From NCBI GenBank assembly GCA_027482245.1, contig JAIXWG010000007.1, positions 1 through 64,000 on the forward strand: a stretch of 64,000 bases of DNA. Reading direction: 5' to 3'. A model generated the notes under the pieces. That model did not search any database. It had not been told where the DNA came from and saw only the letters and a program-made list of their open reading frames with translations. The position numbers and the translations under genes were made by a program. The stretch is from Acetobacteraceae bacterium (GTDB lineage Bacteria; Pseudomonadota; Alphaproteobacteria; Acetobacterales; Acetobacteraceae). Numbering within the stretch: position 1 is the first letter of the stretch; every line of letters starts with the position of its first letter. This document shows, piece by piece, positions 9,624-18,337 of this stretch.

Positions 9624-10307
9624 ATGGATGACGGCGGTCACGCCGCCACCGCCGCCGAGGCCGTTGCCCATCGCCTGCGCCAGGACATCGTGGCGGGCGA
9701 CCTGGCGCCGGCCGCGCGGCTGCGGCTGAAGGACCTGGTGGAGCGCTACGGCATCGGCACCACGCCGCTGCGGGAAGCCCTGTTCCGCCTGGTGGCGGAG
9801 GGCTTCGTGAACGGGGAGGGGCAGAAGGGCTTCTCCGTGCCCCCGGTCACCCGCGCCCATCTCCTCGACATCACCCGAACCCGGCAGATGATGGAGCCGG
9901 AGGCGCTCAGGCTTGCGATCCAGGCCGGCGATGCGGCGTGGGAGGATGAGATCGTCACCAGCCTGTCGCTGCTGAAGCGGGAGATCGAGCGCCGCGACCC
10001 CGCCAACCCCGCCTGGCAGGACAGCTACGAGGCGAAGCACCACCGCTTCCACCGCGCCCTGATCGCCGCCTGTCCGTTGCGGTCGCTCGCCGGCTTCTGC
10101 GATGAACTCTACGTGCAGATGACGCGGTATCGCCGCGTCATGAAGACCGTGCTGGTGGACTGGACCCGCGCCGCCCCGGTGCATGAGGAACTGGCCGACC
10201 TGGCGCTGGCGCGGCGGGAGGATGCGGCGATGGCCGCCATCCGCCACCACATCGGCACCACCGCCGACCACGTGCTGCCTGCCCTGTTCGGTCCCGAGGG
10301 GACGTGA
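9624..10307 (+). CDS. GntR family transcriptional regulator (FCD domain)
   Basis: N-terminal wHTH (RLKDLVERYGIGTTPLREALFRL), C-terminal FCD-like helical region. Confidence 0.92.
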   Translation: MDDGGHAATAAEAVAHRLRQDIVAGDLAPAARLRLKDLVERYGIGTTPLREALFRLVAEGFVNGEGQKGFSVPPVTRAHLLDITRTRQMMEPEALRLAIQAGDAAWEDEIVTSLSLLKREIERRDPANPAWQDSYEAKHHRFHRALIAACPLRSLAGFCDELYVQMTRYRRVMKTVLVDWTRAAPVHEELADLALARREDAAMAAIRHHIGTTADHVLPALFGPEGT

Positions 10308-10363
10308 CCTTCCGCAACAATCCCGCCCTTGAACCCCGGCCCCGCCCGGGCAACATCCCGCCC

Positions 10364-10684
10364 ATGGACCAGCAACGCACCCCGCCCGTCCTCGACATGA
10401 CGCCGGATGGCGAATTCAGGGACGCGCCCGGGCTCAACCCCGGGGCGCCGCCCCGCCCCGCGACGACGCTCGACCGCGTCCTCGGCAAGGTCACCGGCGT
10501 GGCGCTGCTGGTCGCGCTGGCGGCGGGCGGCCTGCTGCTGGCCTCGCTCGCGATCCTGTTCGTGGGCCTGGTGCTGCCGGTGCTGATCGTGGCGGGCGCC
10601 GTCGGCGCGGCCACGCTGTGGTGGCGCATCCGGCGGCTGAAGCGGCAGGGCGTGCCCGTGCGCTTCGTGGTCGTCCGCCGCTGA
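10364..10684 (+). CDS. Small membrane protein of unknown function
   Basis: Start MDQQRTPPVLDM; strong hydrophobic segment(s) then a basic tail. Confidence 0.6.
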   Translation: MDQQRTPPVLDMTPDGEFRDAPGLNPGAPPRPATTLDRVLGKVTGVALLVALAAGGLLLASLAILFVGLVLPVLIVAGAVGAATLWWRIRRLKRQGVPVRFVVVRR

Positions 10685-11013
10685 GCGGACCGCCGTTCAG
10701 GGTCGATCAGGACCGCCTCTACGACGTTTCCGCCCGCGGCACCGCCTGGACCGAGGGTGACCCGCTGGAGGCGGCGGCGCGGCTGAAGCGGCTGCGCTGG
10801 CTGTTTGCCATCGGCCTCGGCGCCAACGGCACGACCTGGACCCTGGCGGGCCTGGCCTTCGTGCTGGGGGGGCGGGTATGGGGCGCTGCCTTCGGCCTGC
10901 TGGCGCTGGCCACCGTGCCGCTGCTGGCCCTGCCCGGGATCGCGGAGGCGCTGGCCCGCCACCGCGCCCGCAAGCGCCACCGGGTGCGGCCGGAGGGGTT
11001 CGGGCGGGGGTGA
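10618..11013 (+). CDS. Small two-TM membrane protein of unknown function (start uncertain)
   Basis: DQDRLYDVSARGTAWTEGD then two hydrophobic helices; overlaps the previous CDS. Confidence 0.5.
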   Translation: MVAHPAAEAAGRARALRGRPPLSGPPFRVDQDRLYDVSARGTAWTEGDPLEAAARLKRLRWLFAIGLGANGTTWTLAGLAFVLGGRVWGAAFGLLALATVPLLALPGIAEALARHRARKRHRVRPEGFGRG

Positions 11014-11143
11014 GCCTACCAGCAGGAGAGCGATTGGTCGCCCCTGGACTTGATACGACAGGCGCGTGATTCTGTGCGCCGACCGTTTAGCGCATCCCCT
11101 GTACCGCTGAGACGGCTGTCCACCATCGCCGGGAAGCGTGGCT

Positions 11144-11545
11144 ATGGATGACCAGGAAATCGCAGTGCTGATCGATGACTTGCGGCGCATGCTTGACGAG
11201 AACGGTTTCAGCTGGGCGCGCGAACAGGCGGAAAGCGCGCTGCATCCGGCAGCGCCCGTGCGGTCGCTTGCCCTCGCACTCCTCGCTGCTGCTGAAAGCG
11301 TCACGGTGGATCTGGCTCGCTGCGAAGGCGCAATGCTGGAAGCGTTCGGCGTGGACGAGGTGCAATTCAAGCCGGATGATGACGCGGAGCAGGGTGGTGA
11401 CGGCGTGATACCGTCGTCGCCCGTGTCGCCCCCGGATCCTCCACGCCGGCTGCGCGGGCCGGAGCGGCGAGAGGTGCTACGGAGGCTGAGCGAGCAGGGG
11501 GGCACCTTCGCGGCGCTCAGGAGGCAGATTAATGAGCGCGACTAG
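11144..11545 (+). CDS. Hypothetical protein, first gene of an overlapping pair
   Basis: ATG 11144 (MDDQEIAVLIDDLRRML); 3' end overlaps the next CDS by 14 bp. Confidence 0.65.
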   Translation: MDDQEIAVLIDDLRRMLDENGFSWAREQAESALHPAAPVRSLALALLAAAESVTVDLARCEGAMLEAFGVDEVQFKPDDDAEQGGDGVIPSSPVSPPDPPRRLRGPERREVLRRLSEQGGTFAALRRQINERD

Positions 11546-12203
11546 GCTGCTGCCTGCCGTGCAGGCTGCCTTCGGCGCAGCACGCACGCTGGGTTATAGC
11601 AGCAGCACAGCCGCCCATGACGTCTATGAAGGCTATATCCTTACCTTGCTGATGCGGGCGGCCGCCAACCGCGGTTGGACACCGCATCTCCGTGATGCTG
11701 CCGGCAACACGCCCAGCCACGTCGTGTTTCGGCTTGGCCCTGGTCGCCTGGCATCGGGCAATTTCACGCATCTGCTTCTAACCAAGCCGAACGAGGTGGA
11801 CCTCGAGGCCCACATTGGCGTGAAGGTCAGCGGGAAAGCACCTTACGTCGTCACCCGCCACAGGCACACGGCCACCGTCGTCCATGAGTTCGACCTGCTC
11901 GTACTGCCTGCGCCTGCCGCAGCCGCCTGCCGGCGCACCGGCACCGACCCCGGCTACGTGAATGTGGCCGTCCACGCGGAGGCGAAGTTCTATGGGGGCA
12001 ATCTGCCGCTGCCGCTCGGGCGGGCCGTGGTCGGGCTGGCCGAGGAATGCAGCCTTGCCAACCGATCCGTGCTTGTCACAAACCGGAATGGCCCAACCGT
12101 CCAAGATCTGATCCAGCACTACGAGATTGCTTTTCGTTTCCTTGTCGTGCCTTCCAGCACGGGAGAAGGCCACCTTATCTCCCTGTTCGAGACGTTCTTT
12201 TGA
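11532..12203 (+). CDS. Hypothetical protein with PD-(D/E)XK-like nuclease motif
   Basis: HEFDLLVLP...VNVAVHAEAKFY...GRAVVGLAEEC...SVLVTN matches the D...ExK beta-alpha-beta pattern; lower local GC. Confidence 0.6.
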   Translation: MSATRLLPAVQAAFGAARTLGYSSSTAAHDVYEGYILTLLMRAAANRGWTPHLRDAAGNTPSHVVFRLGPGRLASGNFTHLLLTKPNEVDLEAHIGVKVSGKAPYVVTRHRHTATVVHEFDLLVLPAPAAAACRRTGTDPGYVNVAVHAEAKFYGGNLPLPLGRAVVGLAEECSLANRSVLVTNRNGPTVQDLIQHYEIAFRFLVVPSSTGEGHLISLFETFF

Positions 12204-12333
12204 GGCGTGGCCCTGGCGATCTGCCTTTGCAATCGAGGCGTTAGTCTCGTGTTGCATCGCCGGGTTCGGCTGGCAGGCGGGACGCCTTGGCGGTGTCCTC
12301 CATCTTGTGAGCCATCCTGGTTGCGTCCGACCC

Positions 12334-12846
12334 TCACTGCGGCGGCGCCGCGCTCTCCCCCTCGAAGGGGTTGGCCCAGGCCAGCACCACCGCGTCCCCG
12401 AAGTTGAAGTGGTCGTTGATCTCGCGCTCCACGAAGCGCCCGGTCCGCTTCCCGTTCACGCCGGGAAAGGGCCAGTAGGGCTCCATGCACCAGACCTTGC
12501 TGCCCTCGCTCGGTCAGATGACGTTCATATGGGCGAAGCCGGTGACGTGCTTGAAGGCGATGCAGACCGGCGTCGGCCCGATCGGCAGCCGGTCCAGCGT
12601 GGCGTAGGGCGTCTTGAACACCATGGTGCCCATCTTGAGCCGCTGGTCGTTCCGCCAGGCCTGGACCATGTATTCCGGGATCATGGCGCCATCACCGTCG
12701 AGGCTGCGGCGATAGACCTCCATGATCTTCGCCTGCGTCCAGGATGGCCGCCCGCCCTGGACCGCCTTCAGCCACCAGGCGAGGCAGGCCGCCCAGCAGG
12801 AGTTCTCATGCGCCTGGCCGATGCTGGGGATTGAACGATAGGACAT
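12334..12846 (-). pseudogene. Papain-like cysteine protease with in-frame TGA (12514-12516)
   Basis: QAHENSCWAACLAWW catalytic Cys motif and GFAHMNVI His motif; reading frame continues 59 codons past the TGA to a second stop (PSEGSKVWCMEPYWPF...ANPFEGESAAPPQ). Confidence 0.65.
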
Positions 12847-13122
12847 GCTGCCGCTCCGCGCCGTCCCGTGCAGGCTGGCGCCACGGGGCGGCGGGGGTCA
12901 ATGCCGCGGCGGGCCGGGTGAAACAGCACGCCATGGGGCGCGCAACACGGCGAAACGAAGGCCTTGACGGATAGGAAAATTTCCCGCATCATCTCCGGTC
13001 AGCCAAGGCCCTTTCCATGCCTGCGGGCCCCCGGCGAGGGGCCGGCGCGCCAGGCGGCACCCCCGGAATCGGTGCTAAAGGTGCTAAAGAGGGTAAATCG
13101 GCTTAGTGGCCGAACGGCCATG

Positions 13123-14157
13123 TCAGGCGGCTTTCGCCACCGCCGCCGCATTCGCCTCCGCCAGCAGGCGGTAGGAGGTGCGCCGCGCCTCCGCGTCATG
13201 GCAGGGGGTCAGCACCGCCACCTCCTGCACCCCATGCGCCGCCGCCAGCGCCTGCAGCCGCGCCACCACCTGTTCCGGCGCGCCGACCAGCGCGCGGGCG
13301 CGCATGCGCTCGATCCGGGCGAGGTCGTCGGGGGTGTAGGGATAGGCCTCGGCCTCCTCCACGCTCGGCAGGGGCGGGAAGACGCCCTTGTCCCGGAACA
13401 GGCGCCAGAGGGCGCGGGACTTGAACAGCCGGAAGGCCTCCGCCTCCGTCGCCGCGGTCAGCGCGAAGACCGCGACGGCGCCCTGTGGCGCGGAGAGGCG
13501 CCCGGCCTGGCCGGGATGGGGGCGGAAGCCCTCCCGGTACAGCGCCATCGCTTCCTCGCTGCCGCGGCCATCGGTGATGAAATGGGCGAAGCAGTAGGGC
13601 AGGCCGAAATAGGCCGCGAGCTGCGCGCCGAAATCGGAGGAACCGAGGATCCACACCGCCGGCCGTGTCGGGATGACGGGGTTCGCGGCGACCATGCGGA
13701 AGGGGTGGCTGTCCGGCAGCCCGTCGCCGAGCCAGCCCATCAAATCCTGCACCTGCTGCGGAAACCGGTCCGCCGCCTGCGCCGCATCCGGGTTCAGCGC
13801 GAAGGCGGTGCGCCCGTCACTCCCCGGCGCGCGCCCGACGCCGAGGTCGATCCGCCCCGGCGCGATCGCCTCCAGCACCCGGAACTGCTCCGCCACCTTC
13901 AGGGCCGAGTAGTGCGGCAGCATGACCCCGGCGGTGCCGAGGCGGATGCGGCTGGTGGTGGCCGCGATGGCGGCGCAGAGAATCTCCGGCGCCGTGCCGG
14001 CATGGGACTGGCTGTTGTGATGCTCCGCCATCCAGTAGCGGTGGTAGCCCCACTGCTCCGCCAGCCTGGCCAGCGCCAGCGTCTCCCGGATCGCCTCGTC
14101 GGCGCCACGGCCGGCGGCGATGGTGGATTGGTCGAGGATCGACAGTGTAAGCGTCAT
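13123..14157 (-). CDS. LLM class flavin-dependent oxidoreductase (luciferase-like monooxygenase)
   Basis: LSILDQSTIAAGR, YWMAEHHNSQSHAGTAPEIL, GRIDLGVGRAPGSD. Confidence 0.93.
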   Translation of the reverse strand: MTLTLSILDQSTIAAGRGADEAIRETLALARLAEQWGYHRYWMAEHHNSQSHAGTAPEILCAAIAATTSRIRLGTAGVMLPHYSALKVAEQFRVLEAIAPGRIDLGVGRAPGSDGRTAFALNPDAAQAADRFPQQVQDLMGWLGDGLPDSHPFRMVAANPVIPTRPAVWILGSSDFGAQLAAYFGLPYCFAHFITDGRGSEEAMALYREGFRPHPGQAGRLSAPQGAVAVFALTAATEAEAFRLFKSRALWRLFRDKGVFPPLPSVEEAEAYPYTPDDLARIERMRARALVGAPEQVVARLQALAAAHGVQEVAVLTPCHDAEARRTSYRLLAEANAAAVAKAA

Positions 14158-14204
14158 GCCTGGGATGGTGGCGCTTCCGCGCCGGAACGCCAAGGGATGC
14201 GCCG

Positions 14205-14675
14205 ATGCACGATGCCGACTTCATGCGCCAGGCGATCGAGGTGAGCCGCCGCGGCATGGCCTCCGGCGCCGGCGGGCCCTTCGGCGCTGTCGTGGTGATG
14301 GACGGGCGCGTGGTGGCGGAGGGGTGGAACCAGGTCACCTCCACCAACGACCCGACCGCGCATGCGGAGGTGGTGGCGATCCGCCGCGCCTGCGCGGCGC
14401 TCGGCCGCTTCGACCTGCGCGGTGCCACGGTCTACACGAGCTGCGAGCCCTGCCCGATGTGCTTGGCCGCGCTCTACTGGGCGCGGGTGGATGCCGTGGC
14501 CTATGCGAATGATCGCTTCCAGGCCGCGGCGATCGGCTTCGACGACGAGTTCCTCTACACCGAGATCCCGAAGCCGATCGAGGCGCGGAGCCTGCCCATG
14601 CGCCGGCTGCTGGCGGCCGAGGCGCTCGAGGTCTTCGAGGCCTGGGCCGCCAAGCCCGACAAGGTGGCGTATTAG
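14205..14675 (+). CDS. Nucleoside deaminase (guanine deaminase-type CMP/dCMP deaminase fold)
   Basis: HAEVVAIRRA, TSCEPCPMCLAALYWARVD zinc motifs. Confidence 0.93.
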   Translation: MHDADFMRQAIEVSRRGMASGAGGPFGAVVVMDGRVVAEGWNQVTSTNDPTAHAEVVAIRRACAALGRFDLRGATVYTSCEPCPMCLAALYWARVDAVAYANDRFQAAAIGFDDEFLYTEIPKPIEARSLPMRRLLAAEALEVFEAWAAKPDKVAY

Positions 14676-16837
14676 AGGACGAGGTCCGGCATCGTCAGCG
14701 GCAGCAGCGGCTCCGCCAGGGCAGGTAGCACCACGTCGAGCGCGGCGAGCGGTGGCGCGGCGGGGGCGAAGACCAGGTCGAGCAGCGGCGGCACGACATC
14801 GACGGCGGCGTGATCCGGCAGCGCGGCCGGCTTGCCATGGGCCGCCTCGACGCTGCCCGCCACGCCAGCCTCGGGAACGGGTGCGCCGATGGTGATGCCG
14901 ATGACAGGCGACACGCCCGCCTCGTCACCCGGCTTGCCGAGCGCAACATCGATGAGAGGCGGCGGCCCCGCGTGATCCGGCTTGCCGATGGTGACATCGA
15001 CGAGGGGCGGCGCGCCTGCGTCGCTGGGCTTGCCGATGGTGACATCGATGAGGGGCGGTGCGGCCGTATCGGTCGGTTTGCCGATGGCCACATCGATGAC
15101 CGGCGGCGCGCCAGCATCGCTGGGCTTGCCAGCGGCGACGTCGATGATGGGCGGCATGCCAGCTTCAGCGGGTTTGCCAACGGCGACGTCGATGACGGGC
15201 GGCGTGCCTGCATCAGCGGGTTTGCCAACGGCGACGTCGATGACGGGCGGCGTGCCTGCATCAGCGGGCTTGCCGATAGCGACGTCGATGGCGGGCGGCG
15301 TGCCAGCATCGCTGGGCTTGCCAACGGCGACGTCGATGACGGGTGGCGTGCCCGCACCAGCGGGCTTGCCGGTGGCGGCATCGATGACCGGCGGCGTGCC
15401 AGCATCGCTCGGCTTGCCAACAGCGACATCGATGACGGGCGGCGTGCCCGCATCAACCGGGTTGCCAACGGCGACGTCGATGACGGGCGGCGTGCCCGCG
15501 GCATCCGGCTTGCCGATGGCGACATCGATGACGGGTGGCGTGCCAGCATCGCTCGGCTTGCCGACGGCGACATCGATGACGGGCGGCGTGCCCGCGGCAT
15601 CCGGCTTGCCGATGGCGATATCAATGACGGGTGGCGTGCCCGCGGCATCCGGCTTGCCGATGGCGACATCAATGACGGGTGGCGTGCCCGCGGCGCCCGG
15701 CTTGCCGACGGCGACATCGATGACCGGCGGTGGCCCAGCATGGCTTGGCTTGCCGACGGCCACATCGATGACCGGCGGCGTCCCCGCATCGCCCGGCTTG
15801 CCGATGGCGATGTCGAGGACCGGCGCGGTGCTATTGTCGGCGTCCGGCACGCTGGTGGCGACTTCGACGACCGGCGCCGGGCTGTCGTCGCCCGGCGCCT
15901 TCGCCTCCTCCGCCCAGGTCACGGGCGCGGGCGTCTCGGCCGCCGGCGCTGCCTCACGCCACCAGCGCTTGCCGGTGTCGATCGAGGGGGACCACGCCGT
16001 TTCGGCCACAGGGGCCGCTGACTCCACCGGTGCGGTTGCCTCGGTGGCCGCCGGGCGTGGCGCGGGGGTCGCTGCCGGGGCAGGGGGCGGGGCCGGTGCC
16101 GCCTGGGGCGCCGAGGCCGCGGCCTCGGCCGGGGCGGGGCGTGGCGAGGTGGCGACAGTCGGGCGCGGCTCCGCAGCCGCGGCTTGGCGGAACAGGGAGG
16201 CATCCACCGGCGCCTCGACCTCCGCCACCGCGACCGGCAGGTCGAGTCGCGTGGCCTCCAGCCGCGGTGCGGCGGCCTCCGCCAGTCGCGTCGCGGCCAT
16301 GCCTTCCGGCGCCTGCACCGGTGGCGCGGGCATGGCGCTCGGCGCCGTCGTGGCGTCCCACAGCCCCGCGGTGCCGCGGGGGATGGTGTAGGCGACGGAG
16401 AGCAACGCGCCGACGCCGGCCGCCTGCGCCGATCCGATGCCCCAGCCGAACCCAAGGCCCGAGGCCACGCCGCCGAAGCCGGCGCCCTCCAGCCCCGGCC
16501 CCGATGCCGCGGCCTCGGCCCCCGTCAGCCCGTCCGGCGAATCGGGGGTGGTCTCCGCCGGCCGCGCGCGCTGGCCCATCTCCACGGCGCCGAGGCCGAG
16601 CAGCACGGCGGCGTAGATGCCGAGGCCCGTCAGCCCCGGCCCCTGCGGTGCCTGCTCCCGCGCCTGCGCGCGCCGGGCCTGGCGCCAGCGGGCCAAGCTT
16701 TCGGCCTCCTCGCTGGCGGAAATGGCGGGCGTCTCGACGCGGATCGCACCCCGCCGCGGCCACCAGGGCTGCTTCTCGAGGAAGGGCTCGTCGCGGTCGG
16801 CGGGGGCACGCAGGCGGATACGGCGGATGAAGGCCAT
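14672..16837 (-). CDS. Membrane-anchored Ala/Pro-rich protein with tandem 16-aa repeats
   Basis: 721-aa ORF; N-terminal hydrophobic helices; repeated GTPPVIDVAVGKPSDA units. Confidence 0.75.
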   Translation of the reverse strand: MAFIRRIRLRAPADRDEPFLEKQPWWPRRGAIRVETPAISASEEAESLARWRQARRAQAREQAPQGPGLTGLGIYAAVLLGLGAVEMGQRARPAETTPDSPDGLTGAEAAASGPGLEGAGFGGVASGLGFGWGIGSAQAAGVGALLSVAYTIPRGTAGLWDATTAPSAMPAPPVQAPEGMAATRLAEAAAPRLEATRLDLPVAVAEVEAPVDASLFRQAAAAEPRPTVATSPRPAPAEAAASAPQAAPAPPPAPAATPAPRPAATEATAPVESAAPVAETAWSPSIDTGKRWWREAAPAAETPAPVTWAEEAKAPGDDSPAPVVEVATSVPDADNSTAPVLDIAIGKPGDAGTPPVIDVAVGKPSHAGPPPVIDVAVGKPGAAGTPPVIDVAIGKPDAAGTPPVIDIAIGKPDAAGTPPVIDVAVGKPSDAGTPPVIDVAIGKPDAAGTPPVIDVAVGNPVDAGTPPVIDVAVGKPSDAGTPPVIDAATGKPAGAGTPPVIDVAVGKPSDAGTPPAIDVAIGKPADAGTPPVIDVAVGKPADAGTPPVIDVAVGKPAEAGMPPIIDVAAGKPSDAGAPPVIDVAIGKPTDTAAPPLIDVTIGKPSDAGAPPLVDVTIGKPDHAGPPPLIDVALGKPGDEAGVSPVIGITIGAPVPEAGVAGSVEAAHGKPAALPDHAAVDVVPPLLDLVFAPAAPPLAALDVVLPALAEPLLPLTMPDLVL
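14861..15831. repeat. 48-bp in-frame tandem repeat, about 18-20 units
   Basis: Direct reading of repeated atgacgggcggcgtgcc...ttgcc...gcgac(g/a)tcg units; no spacer structure. Confidence 0.9.
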
Positions 16838-16938
16838 GGTGGGGGTTCCTCCTCCCGCCCACCCAAGACCATCCCGGCGCCAATCGGTATACTATTCGCC
16901 CGGTCGTTCCGGACGCCCATGCCACAGCTTCGTGAGCG

Positions 16939-18228
16939 TCACCCCGCGACCCGCCCGAATACCGCCGTCAGCAGCGCATAGAGCGCGCCGCCGACCAGGA
17001 AGCCCACCAGCGTGCCGTTGATGCGCACATACTGAAGGTCCTTCCCGACCCGCAGCTCGATCTTCTCTGTCACCGTGGCGGTGTCCCAGTTCCGCACGAC
17101 GCCGGCGATGAAATCGGCCAGCTGGGTGCGGGCCGCGGGCAGCAGCGCGATCAGCACGCGCTCCGCCCCCTTGTTCAGCCGGGCGCGGGCGCCTTCGTCC
17201 TCCGCCAGCATGGTGCCGACATTGGCCAGCGCGCCGGCCAGCACCTGCACGGTCCGGCCCTCGGGATTGGCGGCATCGGCCTCCAGCGCCGCGCGCAGCC
17301 TCTCCCAGATGTCGCCGAGCCAGGTCGCGACGGCGGGGTGGCGCAGTGCCTCCCGCAGCGCGCGGCCGAGGGCGGCGGCACGTTCTGGGTCCTCCTCCAG
17401 CCGCGCGACCTCGGCCTTCACCCAGCCCTCGAAGGCGATGCGCAGGTCGCTGTCGCCGGGCTCCACCTTGTCCAGCTCCGCATTCAGGGCGGAAAGGACG
17501 CGCCGCGCGATGGTGGCGCCGGCCAGCCAGCCCACCAGCGCGCCGCCCTCCGCCCGGACGCGGGCGGCGATGGCGGCCTGCAACTGGCCCTCCTTCGCGG
17601 CCAGCAGGACCTTGAGCTGGCCGATGGCGAGGTTGAATACCTCCTGGTGCCGCCCGCCCTCGATCAGCGCGGTCAGGGCGCGGGCGACGATGCGCGCGGC
17701 GCCGGGGCCACCGGCCAGGCGCGGCAGCAGGCGGCCCATCAGGCGCCGGGCCCGCCCATCCTCGAGGCTCGCCAGCACGCGCGGCATGGTGCGGGCCAGG
17801 GCCGCGGCGGCGGGCTGGATCGCCTCCGGGTCGTTGAACCAGCCACGCAGGATGCCGGCCAGGTCCAGCCGCGCCAGCACGCGCGCGACCTCGGCCTCCG
17901 TGAACACGTGGTTCGCCACGAAGCGGCCGAGGCCGGCGCCCAGCCTCTCCTTCTGGCGGGGGATGATGGCGGTGTGCGGGATGGGCAGGCCGAGGGGATG
18001 GCGGAACAGCGCCGTGACCGCGAACCAGTCGGCGATGCCGCCGACCAGCCCCGCCTTGGCCGCGGCCTGCAGCAGGTCCGTCCCGTAGCCCGGCGGCATC
18101 CAGTAGGTGCCGACCAGCAGCCCCCCCATGCCGGCCAGCAGCAGGGAGGCCGCGCGGCGATGGCGCGTCAGCGCGCGCCGCAGCGCGAGGTCGGGGTCTT
18201 CGGGGGGCGGCAAGGGGAGGGGCTGCAT
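16939..18228 (-). CDS. DUF445 family membrane protein
   Basis: GLVGGIADWFAVTALFRHPLGLPIPHTAIIPRQKERLGAGLGRFV; C-terminal YVRINGTLVGFLVGGALYAL. Confidence 0.93.
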   Translation of the reverse strand: MQPLPLPPPEDPDLALRRALTRHRRAASLLLAGMGGLLVGTYWMPPGYGTDLLQAAAKAGLVGGIADWFAVTALFRHPLGLPIPHTAIIPRQKERLGAGLGRFVANHVFTEAEVARVLARLDLAGILRGWFNDPEAIQPAAAALARTMPRVLASLEDGRARRLMGRLLPRLAGGPGAARIVARALTALIEGGRHQEVFNLAIGQLKVLLAAKEGQLQAAIAARVRAEGGALVGWLAGATIARRVLSALNAELDKVEPGDSDLRIAFEGWVKAEVARLEEDPERAAALGRALREALRHPAVATWLGDIWERLRAALEADAANPEGRTVQVLAGALANVGTMLAEDEGARARLNKGAERVLIALLPAARTQLADFIAGVVRNWDTATVTEKIELRVGKDLQYVRINGTLVGFLVGGALYALLTAVFGRVAG

Positions 18229-18323
18229 GGCACGCCGCAGTTAGGCCCCGGGCGGGCGTTTTCCCAGCCATGCGGCACGCGGGGCTTTGAATGTCATCCC
18301 GGCGGCGCTACATCGGGCGTGAC

Positions 18324-18336
18324 GTTATAAGGTAAC
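18324..18336. promoter_or_regulatory. Candidate Zur box GTTATAAGGTAAC
   Basis: Imperfect palindrome GTTAT-AAG-GTAAC similar to Zur operator cores; directly upstream of zinc-type ABC genes. Confidence 0.6.
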
Positions 18337-18337
18337 C

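Noticed and set aside
11014-11143. Possible tRNA or attachment site upstream of the islet
   Set aside because: No cloverleaf or CCA end could be folded by eye, and no matching direct repeat at the other boundary.
12119-12490. 123-aa minus-strand ORF
   Set aside because: Overlaps the tail of the interrupted protease in another frame; low-complexity.
12514-12516. TGA as selenocysteine codon
   Set aside because: No SECIS-like hairpin was evident by eye and the family is not a known selenoprotein; nonsense mutation is simpler.
14861-15831. Possible CRISPR array
   Set aside because: Units are contiguous, 48 bp, in-frame coding repeats with no unique spacers.
14810-16021. 403-aa plus-strand ORF with repeating LADGDIDDGRRA
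   Set aside because: Second shadow frame of the same repeat array.
14982-16391. 469-aa plus-strand ORF with repeating GLPTATSMTGGVPAS
   Set aside because: Antisense shadow of the 48-bp repeat; the minus-strand frame has a coherent N-terminus, TM region and gene spacing.
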